A DNA stretch of 64,000 nucleotides from Siphonodentalium dalli (lineage: Eukaryota; Mollusca; Scaphopoda; Gadilida; Siphonodentaliidae), in assembly GCA_032622095.1 (NCBI GenBank), contig CP136069.1, forward strand, positions 165,966,394 to 166,030,393, written 5' to 3'. Below, one piece after another: positions 33,401 to 48,400 of this stretch (its first letter is position 1; every line of letters starts with the position of its first letter). The translations under genes were made by a program, and so were the position numbers. The notes below the pieces were generated by a model. It was not told the origin of the DNA and searched no databases. It saw nothing but the letters and a program-made list of their open reading frames with translations.

Positions 33401-36400
33401 TCCATTGGCTACTCATCAGCAAGAATTCTGTTATTAAAAGGTTTAAGTTATCATTTGGTGCCAAACATTTGGTACCAATTATATTTATCCTTTCAGAGGA
33501 CTCAAGTTTGATTCCCGCATCATGAAGTTTGTCCTTGGTGTGGCATGTAAACAAAATCTTAGTTTGAATTGATTATGCAGAGTTTCATGTAGGTTATCTA
33601 TGTCATTTCATGATGGAGTAATCTATAATTTTAACCCTTTCTAGTGAATGGATTCTCTCACGAAGTTAAAAAAGTGTACATTGGCATGGTCTATTAATGA
33701 TTGGAGGGTTGTATAGGTAATATTAGCAGACAACAGATAATACAAGCACAGAAGAAGTCCTGTTTATTATAAGTTCAATAAACGACATATGGTCCAACAA
33801 ACAACCTACATGTATGGTCATTTCTGCTCATCAAAGAGTATTTAGTATAGAAAGGGTTAAAGGGGTAGTGTACACTAAATCCGGCCATTTATGGGAACAT
33901 CTCCTTTAATACTCAACAGAAAATATGCAACAAATGAATGAATTTGAGTATAAAAGTAGATGGTCCCATAAATGGCCGGACTTAGCGTACAGTCCCCCCT
34001 TAAGAGGCAGTTTATTCCACAGCCCTCTTAATCAGATTATTTGGCTTCAGAATCCACTACAGCAACCCTTTGCAGTGGCCCAGTTTGCTTCAGCAAATGG
34101 CTTCGGCATTGCTGATTGCCATAGCCAATTATGAGGTCTGATTTCAGCAGAATAATTTTGTACTTTACAAATTTTTATGTATGGCTAATTGATATGCAGT
34201 TATGTCTTTCTTCTCTGAATAGGAACCCCATAAATTATGGGCACTCTGTCAATAATGCTGACCATCATGAAGGACATGTGGAGACACGTGCAATTCTCAG
34301 TCGCTACAAATACTATTCCAAGCTCACTCACGCAGCTCATCAAGTCTTTGTAAGTATTTATAATTTAAAGAGGGATGGTACACAAAATTTTGCCATTTAT
34401 GGGATCTCCTATTATACTACTAGTAAACAGAATATATGCAACAAATTAATTAATTTGAGTCACGGATGACTCGAGTCATTAACTCATTTTCTTTATAATT
34501 CCCATGTTGTTTACATCGTTCATAGAGCACATGAGTGTATTTTGCACTCATCCATGGCTCAAATTCATTCATTTGCTGCATATATTCTGTTGACTATAAT
34601 AGGAGATGGTTCTATAAATGGCCAGATTTAGTGTACATTCCCCTTTTAAATGATGCCATATCTAAATTTGACACAAAATTAGCAAAAACTTTATATGTAA
34701 AGCCACATTTTCACTTACCTTGCTAATACTATAGTAAAGAGATCACTAATTACAATCAACCTCATTCTTAGCCCCATATATACAAAATACTCATTGATTT
34801 AAGTAGTGTGTCTGTCATTTGCATAATGAGGTCCCCAGAGGCTGAAAGTAGTGATGGTATCCCGCACAGCAGGCTAGCATCACCAAGTTCACCCATTAGT
34901 CACCTTGATTATGCATTTATCTTCTGGAAATTAGGGGATATATAATAATAATAAATAATAATAAATTTAGTTTAAAGCCGTAAATCCTCATAGAGCTCTT
35001 AGGCTTTACATCAATACATATATAATGATGATTAGAACATAGTAAGAAATATCAATTATGTACAATGAGCTGCTCATCTGGCTACCATCAGTGGATCGAA
35101 TGATACACACGTTGAAACAGATGCGTTTTAAGTTTAGATGTGAACATTTTGATCGACTGGGGTGCCCTCAAGTGAGCAGGCAATTTATTCCAGAGAAATG
35201 GTGAAGCCACGGAAAAGGCCCGGTCACCAGCTGTTACGAGGTCACCCGGTACAAACACAAGGCTGTGAGAACTTTCAGATCGCAGATGCCGCGGAGGAAC
35301 ATATAGAGAAATCAAGTCTGCCAAGTATGATGGGGCCTCGCTATTCAGACACTTGTGCGTTAATTTCAAAATTTTGAATTCAATCCGTTCTCTCGGAGGT
35401 AACCAGTTGAGCTCGCAATATAAACCTCCCAGAAGGGAAAAAGTATCTAAAAACAAATTTCAATTTGAGACTAAGTAGAATGCGGTCCATTTGGTGATGC
35501 TAGCCACTGTAGCCAGCTACATGTATATGGGATAGCATCACTAAATTCACCCTCTGGGGATCTCTTCTGCAAATGGGCATTTGAACATTATTGGTAATCC
35601 AGGTATACTGGTATACTAGAAGCACACTGTAATTTTATATCAGATTAAATGACTGTATATGCAAAAAAAAGTTCCCTAGATAAGGGGGAGCTATTATGAT
35701 CCATGTTTACGATGTGCTAAAAAAATAAAAATTAAGTGCTCCCTCCTTCATTGATTCAGAAACAAAATTGTCTGAGACTCAAATCATTTGTTTTTTTTTT
35801 GGCTTGGTACAATATGTTTTTTCATGTTGAGCACAGAAATAATATATATTGTTTTGGATTTTTTTTTCAGCAAATGCCTGACCATATTGTGCCAGGCATA
35901 TTCTACTCACCGTTACTGGTTATAGCAAATGGCGGACAAAGTAGTATAATTACTATGTAAGTATAATTATTTTAGAATCAATTTAGAATACCTTTCAGAT
36001 ACTGAAGGCATTCATGAGTCAATACAGCTGGAAAATTATATCATGTTTGTTAACCCTTTCTATACTAAATGGAATCTCCCATTACAAAAGTATGCATCGG
36101 AATAGTCTATTGTTCTTTTTGAGGGGCATTCAAGATAAATTAGCAGTCAAAGGTTAGACGAAAAGATAATACAAGTGCTGAAATATTCATATTCATTGGT
36201 TTGAAATGTTCAGATAATAAGTTTAACACATTGTCCTTTGTTGAACTTATTAACTGAACTTTTCCTAAAGTAACTACTATTATTATCCACCCCTTAACTA
36301 ACATTATTGGGTTCATGGATATGATATGATTTGGAATCACCTAAGGCGTATAAATTAAAGACATTACATAGTTTGAGTTATTCAGTAATCCACCACACGA

Positions 36401-39400
36401 TTTGTCCAGGATTTTAGTATGAGTTGACGATTGATTATTTTCTCTCCAGATTTACCATGTGGAATACGATGATGGGGACATCAATACTTAGCATGCCATG
36501 GGCAATTCAGCAGGTAGGGCCTTTATTACATCTATATAGCTGCACTTATGTTTGCGATTGGTGTAACCTTGGATACCATGAGGGCTAATATTTATTACAT
36601 ACTCAGTAATGTCCTAAATAATCAACTTCTTAACCACAACATAATTATAGGTCATTTTTCAGGATTTAGTCGGAAATATGGCATGTTGCCATTCATCGGA
36701 AATCTCTAAGTGAGAGCTTACTGAGAGCTTTCTGATGAATGGCTACAAGACATATTTCTGACTAAATCCTGAAAAATTACTCATAATTCTGCTGTGGTTA
36801 AGGAGTCGATTATTTAGGGCATTATTGTGTTTGAATATCAACCCTATCATGGTCACTCTGTGATTCAATAGCAGGGTTAGCGCTGCAGATTGCAACTTTA
36901 GCAAATTGCTATAAAAAATGAATTTGCAACAAAAAAATTATGATTTGCGCAAAAAATTGGCCCCTACCTTTTTGGCTTTTGATAATTGATCCTCATCAGG
37001 CATATAATACAGCTTTGCTATCTGGTCGTGACATTTCTAATTGGGTCCTAATTGAAAGCGTATAATGGATGTGTGACTAAAAAAATTATGCAATTACCAA
37101 CAGGTTTGGCAACTGGGAATTTCGGGCCAGCACGAACCCTGTATAGTAGGCCATTTATCAAATGTTAATCTACTGTTAAGGTCAATAGATAAAATCTTCG
37201 CCGAATGGGATACTGCTGGCTGAGGGTAGGTTAAAACACATACTATGTGAACTGACACATGATAAATAATAGTATAGTGTTTCTCTTCTGTAGATAGCAT
37301 TTGATAACTCATATATTCTCAAGTTCACTATTTACATTTTCAATATACATGTACTGACTAACCCGACTTTTAAAAGAAAAGAAAAAAAATATGCTAACCA
37401 AGTTTTTATAATAAAAAAAAGGGGGGCCTTGCATCACATCACCACTAGCAATGTAAATTAAGTTGTGTGTTTCGAAGAATGATCTGGATCACCCCAGAGC
37501 AATCTTTTGAAAAGTATCCCACAGACTGGAACCAGTGCACAAACCTTGAAACAGTGTGTCTGTCATTCGCAGAATGAGGTCCCCAAAGGATGAATTTAGT
37601 TATGCTATCTGCACAGTGGGCTAGCATTACCAAATTCACCCTCTGGGGACTTCATTCTGCTTAGGCCTCATCTTTTGGGAAGTATCTATAGTCTCAAATT
37701 AACATTGTTTTTAGTTACTTTTTTCTTTCTGGGAAGTTTCTATATCCCCTAATTTGCATAACATAAGATAAAATGCATAATCGAGGTGACTAATAGGTGA
37801 ACATCACCAACTTAAACTGGGGAACTTCAATCTGATCCCACGTCTCCCATAGCAGTTGAGGCCTCAGCAGAATGAGGTTCCCAGAGGGTGAATTTCGGTG
37901 ATGCAAGCATGCTGTGCAGGATAGTGTCACTAAATTCACCCTCTGGGGACCTCATTCTGCAAATGACAGAAAAATTATTTCAAGGCTTGCCAGTGCATTT
38001 ATTACGGGACATGAACATCCTACTTTAAAGCTGAAATCAGGGCTCCAGACCTCCATTTACAACATCATACAAAATCTAATTTAGCACAATTTTATTGCTT
38101 TAATTGCTGCAAAACCAAATGTGGCATATCCGCTATGTATACCAAAGAATGTAATTTTGTTATTGAAAATATAACAAAATATTCATTTCTCTAAAGTACT
38201 GTTTGTTGAATCTGTTTAACCAGTGCAACTTGCATCATGAAAGGGTTAATTGATAGAACGTTTCCAGATACCAGTAGGTGTCTTCAGTTCATATTTATTA
38301 ATTTATACTCCAGATAATATATTAACGCTTTCATGACAAGAGCTGTGCTGGAGCAGCATTGAAGACCATGTGCCAGTGCATTCTCTTATAAATGTAAGTT
38401 TCCCCCATATGGAGCCTAGCATATATAAGAGAATGCATTGGCTTAAAAGGTCAAGGTAAATATTGTTAGGCCAATGTATTGTCTTATTTAGGCCATTAAA
38501 AATGAATGTCTGGGTTCACGGGCAATTATGTCTAAATTTTGTGATGAGGGAGGAAGGCAATTTATATTTATTATTTATTTTAAATTCTTCAAAACATACA
38601 TCAAAATCGAATAATCTTTTATCATGATTCCAGGTAATACAACTTGTCTCTGTGTAATCACATGTATAGCTCAATACTTGGGGATATTCTGACATCTCTG
38701 TTGCCCCAATTCCCACAGAATGGCTCTAAATGGCTATTGAGGAATGGCATAGCATGAGTTTTGTCTGGTTTCTATTCATGACAGGGTGAGGGATATGGTT
38801 ATAAAGTCAGAACCGCTCAATGTCTCCCACCAAATATCAGAACTGTACAATGTAACCACACATGTAGAGAAACACACACCACTCAAATTAAAACAACTTC
38901 TGACAATTGAATTAGGAATTCTAAGAAAGCTGATTCAAATGTATCAGGAACAATTCTCAGTGACACTGAAGTTATTTTTCTAGTGTTCCACAAGAATCCT
39001 ATATACCGGTTTATACCATTATACTTTTGTATGGATGGCTGCTGATGAGGGTACATGTCTGCATGTGTTGTCAAAATGACAGTTCTGATAAATTGGTTGA
39101 ATTCATTGGGAGGAACTTCAAGAAGAAGAAACTATTTGTGAATATTACTTCATTTTTATTTTAACAAAAAGATAACTGGAATCCCACCATTGCTATCAAA
39201 ACATAAAATAAAAAATGTTAATATGTTAATATATATATAAAATCTCTTCTCTTCTCTTGTGATATGATTGTATTTATGAACCTTGTATTTGTTCGGAATG
39301 TGTAGCTTAATTTTTCCAAACATACATCGAATATAGGCAATAAACTAAACACCATGTGACCGGAACAAGAACGGAATTATCTCCCCGCTTTATATTAAGA

Positions 39401-42400
39401 GTATAGTTTCCGGGGCGAAATACGGTAAAACCGGATAGATTTTGTTCGTGTTAAATATTTTAATTTTTTTTTAGATTTTGCGAAAAATAGTTTTGATGCG
39501 GCAGACTTTTAGTGATGTGGGCAGGGCCCGTGAACCCAGACATTAATTTTTAATGGTCTTATGCGAGGCTCTCTATATATAAGATAATGCATTGGCACAG
39601 AGTTTTCGCAAAATTTCCGGAAGCTCCAGTCATGGAGACGGCCTATCTCTTCCGGTGATTCATATCTATTATTTTATATCACAGAATCTATATAAAACTT
39701 TCTGGGTAGAGAGAGACCATCTATAAGATTCATATCTTTTTATATCCTGAAATCTACATAAAACTTTCTAGGAAGATATAGACCCATCTATAAGATTCAT
39801 ATCTTTTATTTTATATCCCGGATGCTATATAAAACTATCCGGGTAGAGATATACCATCTTTAAAATGTGGTACATGTAACACTCTTCCATATTTCATCTA
39901 TTTGCAGGCTGGATTTGCTAATGGTATCGTACTGCTTATTTTTATGGCAGGTCTCATGTTCTACACCAGTTTCCGAATTGTACAATCATTAGAAGGTTTA
40001 GGTACGTTAATTTTAATAATTTTCTCCTTTTCATATTGGCTTAATTTCATGTAGGGATTTAGTGGGGGGGGGGGGGTGTCCACCTTAGTGCTTTCAACTG
40101 CACCCCCCCTCTTGAACTAAATTTGTCCAACCAGGCATGGAAATTCCAAGTATTGAAAATTTTGACCAAAGATGGGGGTTGGAGGTGGAGGGGGGGGGGG
40201 GGGGGGGTGCCTCTGTTTTCTATTATTATATGAATGTAAATTGAGCTTTAAAATTCCATAATAATGATGTCGACATGAATACTGTCAGTTGTTTATTACA
40301 CGCCACCCATCCTGGAATTTGTGAATTAAAAACAGCTTTACTTTCCTGTTCCAGTTTCATGGTTGAGGCGAACGTCATTTATGTTGTGTGAAATCAACGG
40401 GGTGCATATGGTACGTGTGGGGGATAGGGATTTGTAAATACGACACAACAAGAACACTGTAATTATTGGAACAAACATGTAATAAATATTATTAATTCTC
40501 TTTTTTCCCCATATTTTAGAGGAGGGCGGTAACCTGATGGAGTTTTCAGATGTGTGCCGTGTATATCTTGGCCGATGTGCAGAGATTATCAGTATTATAT
40601 CATCATTGTTGTGCTTGCTAGGAGGAATGATTGTCTACTGGATTCTAATGTCAAACTTCATATACAACATTGTGGACTATGTTTATAATCAAGGTAAATT
40701 ACTGAACAAAAATTCAATAAATGGCAGATATGTGTTGCATATAATTCAGCAGTCTCTTTAAAACACTGACGATAATCTTATCATATTTCAGTCTCTAGAA
40801 TTTCTATTTGAACAGATCCCAATTCTCTATTAACCCTTTCATGACGGGAGCTGCCATGGTGCAGCATTAAAGATCCTGTGCCAGTGAATTTTCTTAGATA
40901 TGCGAGGCTCCCTATGGAGCGTCGCATATATAAGAGAATGCACTTACTTACAAGATCAAGGTAAATATTTTTAGGCCAATGTATTCTCTTATATATGAGA
41001 GGCTCTCTATGGGAGACTCACATTTATAAGAGAATGCATTGGCACTTAGGGTTTTTGCAAAATTTCAGGAAACTCCAGTCATGAAAGTGTTAAACAAATG
41101 TTGTACAAGTTGCAACAAACAATTTTTGATGAGCATGTACTACACACATTTTAGTGAGTTCACGACTCATGAACCTGTAGCCATGCAAGTATACCCACCT
41201 TTCATTATCACTAGATATTGGTGTATACAGTCCATATGAAAACTCGGCAATATCACTATAATTTTAGGTAAGTAAAATCACAATACACATCGTATCGTGA
41301 CCTCTGTATTGCGATAAACATTGATACACCCCACACCCCGTATCATTACACCCCTATAGTACCATAACCATTTCAGTGCAACGACAGCTCTAGATTGTCT
41401 ACTGTTGAAATTTTTATGCAATTGCTGGCTAAAAAAATATACCGACACAGACAAAATGATCTCAAATTTGTTGAAAAATATATGAAACAATATACATATT
41501 TTCAGCGCTATATATATATTGACAAATTTGTTCGGAAATCTTCCACATACAGTAATGCTCTAAATAATCAACTCCTTAACCACAGCAGAATTATGGGTAA
41601 TTTTTCAGGATTTAGTCGGAAATATGGCTTGTTGCCATTCATCGGAAAGCTCTCACTGAGAGCTTCCGATGAATGGCAAAAAAGCCATATTTCCGAAGGA
41701 GTCGATTATTTAGGACATTACTGTTGGTATGGTTTGAGATACCTCTTATCAACTTATGTATACATGTAATATTGGGGTTCCAATGAGCCATGTCTGTTTA
41801 ACCCTTTCATGATGGGAGCTGCGCTGGTGCAGCATTAAAGATCCTGTTCCAGTACACTACATTCTCGTATACTAGTATATGTGAGTCTCCCATAAGGAGA
41901 GAATGCACTGGTTAACAAGGTCAAGATTAATATTGTTAGGTCAATACATTCTCTTATATATGCGAGGCTCCCTATGGGGGAATTGCATATATAAGAGAAT
42001 GCATTGGCACATGGTTTTCACAAAATATCAGGAAGCTCCAGTCATGGAAGGGTTATTCTGAACTTCTCTGTATTGGTTTGGATTATTTAGATTATTTTAA
42101 GTTTGACATAGTTTATAGTTTGAAAGGTATATACAGATCCATTCCTATGCAAAGAATTTTTGTCACTTAAAATTTAATATAAATTTGTTTTTCTTTTTGT
42201 CATTGGATGAATCAGCTATCAGTTTAATCACTATGACATTTTAGATGTTTAATATATTTTGAAAAAGATGGTTCTGCATATTAATTTTTCCTTTTCAGAG
42301 ACGAATCCTAGAGGAAATTCCAGTAACACACAGAATATTACAGTCGCCAAATTAGATGGTTAGTTGATCACGTTCATTGAATATTGAACTGAACATTACA

Positions 42401-45400
42401 TTCATCTAGAAATCAGTATTGTTCACTTTTGATCCATTGACTATCTTCTTAATTTCCACCTGGATAAAAACATTCTAACCTCAATCTCGCCATTAAGAGT
42501 CAGCTACAGTCAATTTCAGTTTATTGCATAATGTCGGTGCATGGGTTTTCTTATGCAATTATCCGAATATGCATAAAGCCGAAATCATGTAATACCCACC
42601 CCCCCAGCCATTTTTCCGAAATCCCCAGAATCAATTGCGCAGTTGTTCAAAGTTTACAAATGTTTTTATGAAGCAGACACAATTCAACAACAAACAGATA
42701 TACAACAAATTTTACTAAATCATGCAATTCACAATGAAATAAGGAACCATACAGGAAATGTGTGTGAAAAGAAACTTGATAGAAGATATAGATCTGCACA
42801 GATACTGTATCAGAACAATGGGTTATCAGAACTGAATGAAATTTGTGACTGCTTTCAAAAGAGGTGCAAATGATGTTGTTCACATTTTCTGTTCTGATGT
42901 TATCCTTCTTTAGTTATCTGGAAATTTATGTTGTTTGTCTGTCCGTGCAGATATCTTACCCATGGGTTTTCGGATCTGAATTAATTTGGTATGAAGGTTT
43001 GCTATTATGTCTGCTTCAAAAGAGCGCCCAATTGTGTTATTTGAATTTTCATTTTTCCTGAGTTATCGACCTTAGTTTGTCAATTTTTTGCGATTTTGGT
43101 CCATTAGGCTTGATTGATAACTCAAACAAATGTGAACCGATTTCAATAATTTTGGGAATTCTAGTTGTTTACCAAAATATCTCAAATCAGTGAGCAAACC
43201 AGGTTTATCCCAATGACTGAATTACAACCCTTCATTCGTCAGTTTGTGTCCATCCGGCTCGTCTGGAAGTTCAGCTGTTTTTAACCATTATTTTGATGAC
43301 TGATCTTACAGAGGAGAGAATTGCTGAGGTCCATCTCAGTTGATGGCATTGGCAATGCCCACATTTAAATTTACACAGTGAGGGTTATGCCAGCATCGGC
43401 AATGCAACCTCTTGATGTCTCAGCATTGCAATGTCCATAAGTGAACACACTTAAAAAATGACAACGTTTAATACAGAAATCATTTGCTGATGTGAAAAAG
43501 AAAATTTGCCAATCAATTGATCACTCGGATGCTAATTAATGTGGAAATATTTTTGTTTTCAGTGCTATGTCCAAATGGAGCTAATAACATGTCTGATTCC
43601 ACATTTACCAACACATATTTTGTGCCAACAACACCTCCCTATCAGGATTTGGATGAGAGCACTTATGAGCGAGTCTGGGACATGCAGAAAACCGTACCAT
43701 ACTTCATCATACTGATAATAGCACCAATTATTAACTTTAAATCACCTACATTCTTCACAAAGTTCAACTCACTAGGTAAGTAGTACTAGAAGAAATAAAA
43801 AAAGAATGCCCACTAGCCATGTCCATTGTTGTTGTTACAATTCTGACAGATGTGACCAAAAAAAAAAAAAAAAAAATGTCTTAGTCACATAAGGACAACA
43901 ACTAAAACAACAAAATCGTTTGTTTTTATTTTGTCATGTCTGGTGATAAATAAGAAATAAGTTGATTGACTATTATTTGTAGGTATGAACCCAAAACACT
44001 GGGAAATCCCGAGAGAGCATAAGACCTTGGTTCCTTCACTGGGGAAACTCTCCCCAGTTCTGATCATGAGCAATTCACCTGAGGAGCTTGAAACAAGCGA
44101 AATGAGAACACCTTATACCCAGCACGACCTTAGTGTATATGGAACTCAATCTAAGCAGAATTCCATATGCCCAACACAACCTTAATGTACCGGTATATGG
44201 AACTAAAATGAGTCCAATCAGAACTCTATATACTCAACACAATGAAATTTGGTATGGATGTTCACTACTATGAGGACATTAAATAGAGGGTTCCATCATT
44301 TTGTTCAGATTTTCCAGTCTAGAGTTATTCATCTTTGTTTATCAGGAATTGTTTTCTTTTTGTCCGTCCAATGTCTGTTCAGGCTATAACTTGAACAGTA
44401 GTGCTTGGATCTCAATGAAATTTGGTATGGATATTCACCACTATAAGGACATTCAATGGCATATCTTCAATCATTTTGTTTAAGTTTTTCGTTCTATAGT
44501 TATTCATCTTTGTTTATTTGAAAATGCTGATTTTTTGGTCCATCTGTCTGAATATATCAGTCAGAGGTTATAGATATCCCCACATTAGGCGGTATGCCAC
44601 AAGGGGTATGCACCAGACGACAGTCCATCTCTTGTTAAGGAACCAAAACTGAATCATGGAATGAGTTTTTGTATATACCACTACTGCAAATGCATGTTGG
44701 TTCAATTTTGTACTGTAACAATTCATTAACATGTTGGACAATTACTTGTTATGGAATAGGTACTGGTACTAGTATATTATAAAACCCATAACTCTTGATA
44801 TAAAGATTTGGCAGGACTGGTTTTCAAACTAAACCAAGATATCTATAAGAGTTTATAAGTTGAGAAATAAGAAAGACATCCAAAAATTATTCAAAGGACA
44901 TAACTTCTGAAATAAAATTTGGGCATGACTGATTTCCTATATCATACAATATACTCATGAGTAGAAGCTATCCATGCATGGACAAAATTAGTCAAAATCT
45001 GATTAAGTTTGTTTGAGTTATTGTGCCAATGTCGTGAAATAGATACCCGGGAAATAATTCAGGAGGCATAGATATCTCCTGAAATAAAATTCGGACAGGA
45101 TTTGTTTTCGATCTCATCCAAGATATTCATGAGTAGATATTATTACCCAAATTTTACTATAATCGGATTACCTTTACTGTAGTTATTGCACATGGAACTG
45201 CCTAACACAACTTATCTGCCCCACATATATTTGTCATTTCTGTATACCGGTACATGCACGTGAAATCGGTATTCGTACCTAAAGAGGAGGAGCAAATTTT
45301 TGAAAAATATACCTGGGACACTTAAAATGTACCCCAAAAAATATGTTGGAAAAAATATGTTTCAGGTACAAAAAATTGTACCTAAAATTTTATATACCAG

Positions 45401-48400
45401 GTACAAATGACCTTTTGTAAATGGGGCTTACCGGTAAGTAACTGGGGACGTAACTACCTGTGTAACCTGTGTTAAAGGTATCATTGATGGTTTAACCCTT
45501 TCAACACGTAACGCAAAAATAGTTGCGTAAGCGTAAACTTCCTGTAACCCGTAGTGCAAAAATACTTGCGTAAACCCATGTGCGTTTTGTTGACGTTATC
45601 GCTAAAAATACTCCGGCGTCTAGAAACCCGCCCACTAACACTGGTAACATCCAATGGATGATTAGATTCCAGAGGGGGTGCTGTAATTGAATTAGAAATG
45701 CATCCAATGCTTCTTCGAATTCAAGAAAATCAGTGTACATGTATATAAAGAAATTCGAGAAATCTAGTACATGGAAAAACTCTTACTTTGATATATGTAA
45801 CTCAACTGAATCAGAGGTGCTGCGTATAAATAATCGTATGGATATACGAAGACAAATAACAGTGACATTATGGGATATTATTGACACACATTGAACGTTT
45901 CCGGTTTACTTCCGTGTTTATGTTGTTGTCTGCTGTCACTGTCAATTTATGACAACAAACTAGTTATCTGTCAAATACAATTTTAAATGTCAAAACGTCT
46001 CAAGTTAGATGAAGCTATTCAGCGGATTCAGGAATCAAGCGATGACGACAATGACTCCGGTTCAGAATATCCGACTTCGGACTTATCGTCGGAAACAGAT
46101 AGTAGTGATGGATCTGATGACGAAATCAACAATGCCGGTGATGCAAATTTCCAAATTTCGTGGTCGAAGGTAGTGAAACCACCAAGTGTAACATTTAATT
46201 CGAGGCAATGCGGCCCAAAAAACTTGTCACAAGGATTCTCCAGTGAAACAGATTCCATCGAGTTTGTAAAGCTTTTCCTGGATGATGATTTATTTGGACA
46301 ACTTTGTGAATTCACAAATAAAAGAGCGGAGCAGTAAGGAAGACAAGCCAAATGACTACTACGCATCATTATGGAAACCTGTAGATGTCCAGGAAATGCG
46401 TGCATTCTTTGGTATGCGAATCCTCATGGAGTATAAATTAATCAAACCCAGTTACGAGGAATATTTTCAGAATGAAATGCGAAATTTTGTTACATATACT
46501 CCAGGATTCAAATCGGTCTTCACTCGTGACCGCTACTTTGCCATATGGAAGTTTTTGCACCTTGTCGATGAACGGGATTCTACACTGAACAAGAATGACA
46601 AACTTTACAAAGTAAGGCCCATGTTGAATTCCCTTCTTGCAAAATTCAAAGATAACTGGACCCCAAGTCAATTTCTTAGTATGGATGAGGGAATGATTCC
46701 GGCAAAGAATCGTTTGTCCATCAAACAATACATTCGAATAAAGCCCATCAAATGGGGAATAAAAGGATTCCTGTTGTGTGAGAGTGCTTCTGGTTATCTT
46801 CTCAATGCAGAGATATATACAGGTGCAACGAACGGTTTTGTTTCGAAAGAATTAGGAAAAGTTGGAAGTACTGTTGTGCGAGTTACATCTGGTCTCGGAT
46901 TGGAAAACAAAAATCATGTTTTAGTTATGGATAGATATTATACATCTATAGCTCTATTCCAATACCTATTTTCCAAAGGGTTACATGCTGTTGGGACAAC
47001 CATGACAAATCGTAAAAATTATCCGGTTGAACTGAAAGTAGGTAAATGCCAGAAGAAAGTCATGGTTCGTGGTTCATATGACTATTTCTGTTCTGATAAC
47101 ATTGTTGCTGTTGTTTGGTAAGACAAAGAGCCAATTAATTTTATTAGTACATTTGGAGACCCACGTGTTGAGGTAACTGTCAATCGCCGACAAAAAGATG
47201 GCAACTTATTACAAGTGAAGTGTCCCACCATAGTGTCTATCTATAACAAGCATATGGCCAGCTAACAAGATTGAATCGGACAAGAAAACATTACAAATGG
47301 CCCCGTCGCCTGACTATGAAATTTGTTTTCTGGGCAATTTACAATGCATATATCATTGAAGGGACATTCAAGGAACACCGACCACAAAGTAAAAGAGCCG
47401 TAACATTTGGTTCATTTGTGAATGATGTCGCTCTAGCATTAATTGGTGAATATCGCCGTATTGACAAACCCATTTACACATCGTGTCGTTCTGTGTTTAT
47501 TACAGGCTTCGCGTCCTAGAATCCGTGCATTAAAAATACAGGATTAGAAGGTTTATTTAGGTTCATACAGGGCGTGTTTGTCATGTGTGATGATTCTTTT
47601 ATTTAAATAGTTCCAGTTTCGTGGTTGAGGCGAACGTCATGTAGAAATTTAAGCCTTCTTAGGCATCATTATTCCACTATATTGTCGTCGCTATATAGAG
47701 AAGATATGTTTTACAAGGGTCATAACAATCTCGTATGCCCCGTGTAAAACTTATATTATCCCGCAAAAATTGTCGTCGCTATATAGAGAAGATATGTTTT
47801 ACAAGGGTCATAACAATCTCGTATGCCCCGTGTAAAACTTATATTATCCCGCAAAAATTGTCGTCGCTATATAGAGAAGATATGTTTTACAAGGGTCATA
47901 ACAATCTCGTCTACCCCATGTAAAACTTATATTATCCCGCAAAAATTGTCGTCGCTATATAGAGAAGAAAGATTTTACAAGGTCATAACAATCTCGTATG
48001 CCCCTAGTAGAATTTATATGACCCGGCAAAAGTTTGAAAGTCTGATGTACATCTTTCAAAGCCACGTTGATTCCTGGTGTACTGGTTATCGTGTTACTCT
48101 TGCGTCATTTACTTAGGATGTCCGACTTATTTGTCATTACTTTTGTGAAATATGTTGCTCCATTTTATATCCACTAACAGATACTTTCCAAAATTTAGCG
48201 AGGCCAGCAAGTATTTATATACAAATTGTGGGAATAGCTATATAATCATATTCATTGTATAAGCAGTCTAACAAAATAGAGTTACTGTTCGTGGCTCGTT
48301 TCCGCGCTTTATGTCGGTGGGACTATCTTGTTAGTAGAGACGGGGATAAATACATTACACGGCTTGTTGAAGGGGGATACGGTGTGGTATGCCCCGGTCG

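Larger units (their letters stand above)
34803..35583. mobile_element. hAT foldback MITE split by a LINE fragment
   Basis: Left part 34803-34935 (AGTGTGTCTGTCATTTGCAT onward) and right part about 35480-35583 (TTTGGTGATGCTAGCC to TCTTCTGCAAATG) flank a 5'-truncated LINE. This implies the LINE landed in the MITE. In SLC38A9 intron 3. Confidence 0.55.

Noticed and set aside
42643-42873. 76-codon ORF in SLC38A9 intron 8
   Set aside because: Not compatible with the flanking exon phases and without domain; exons 8 and 9 already join properly.
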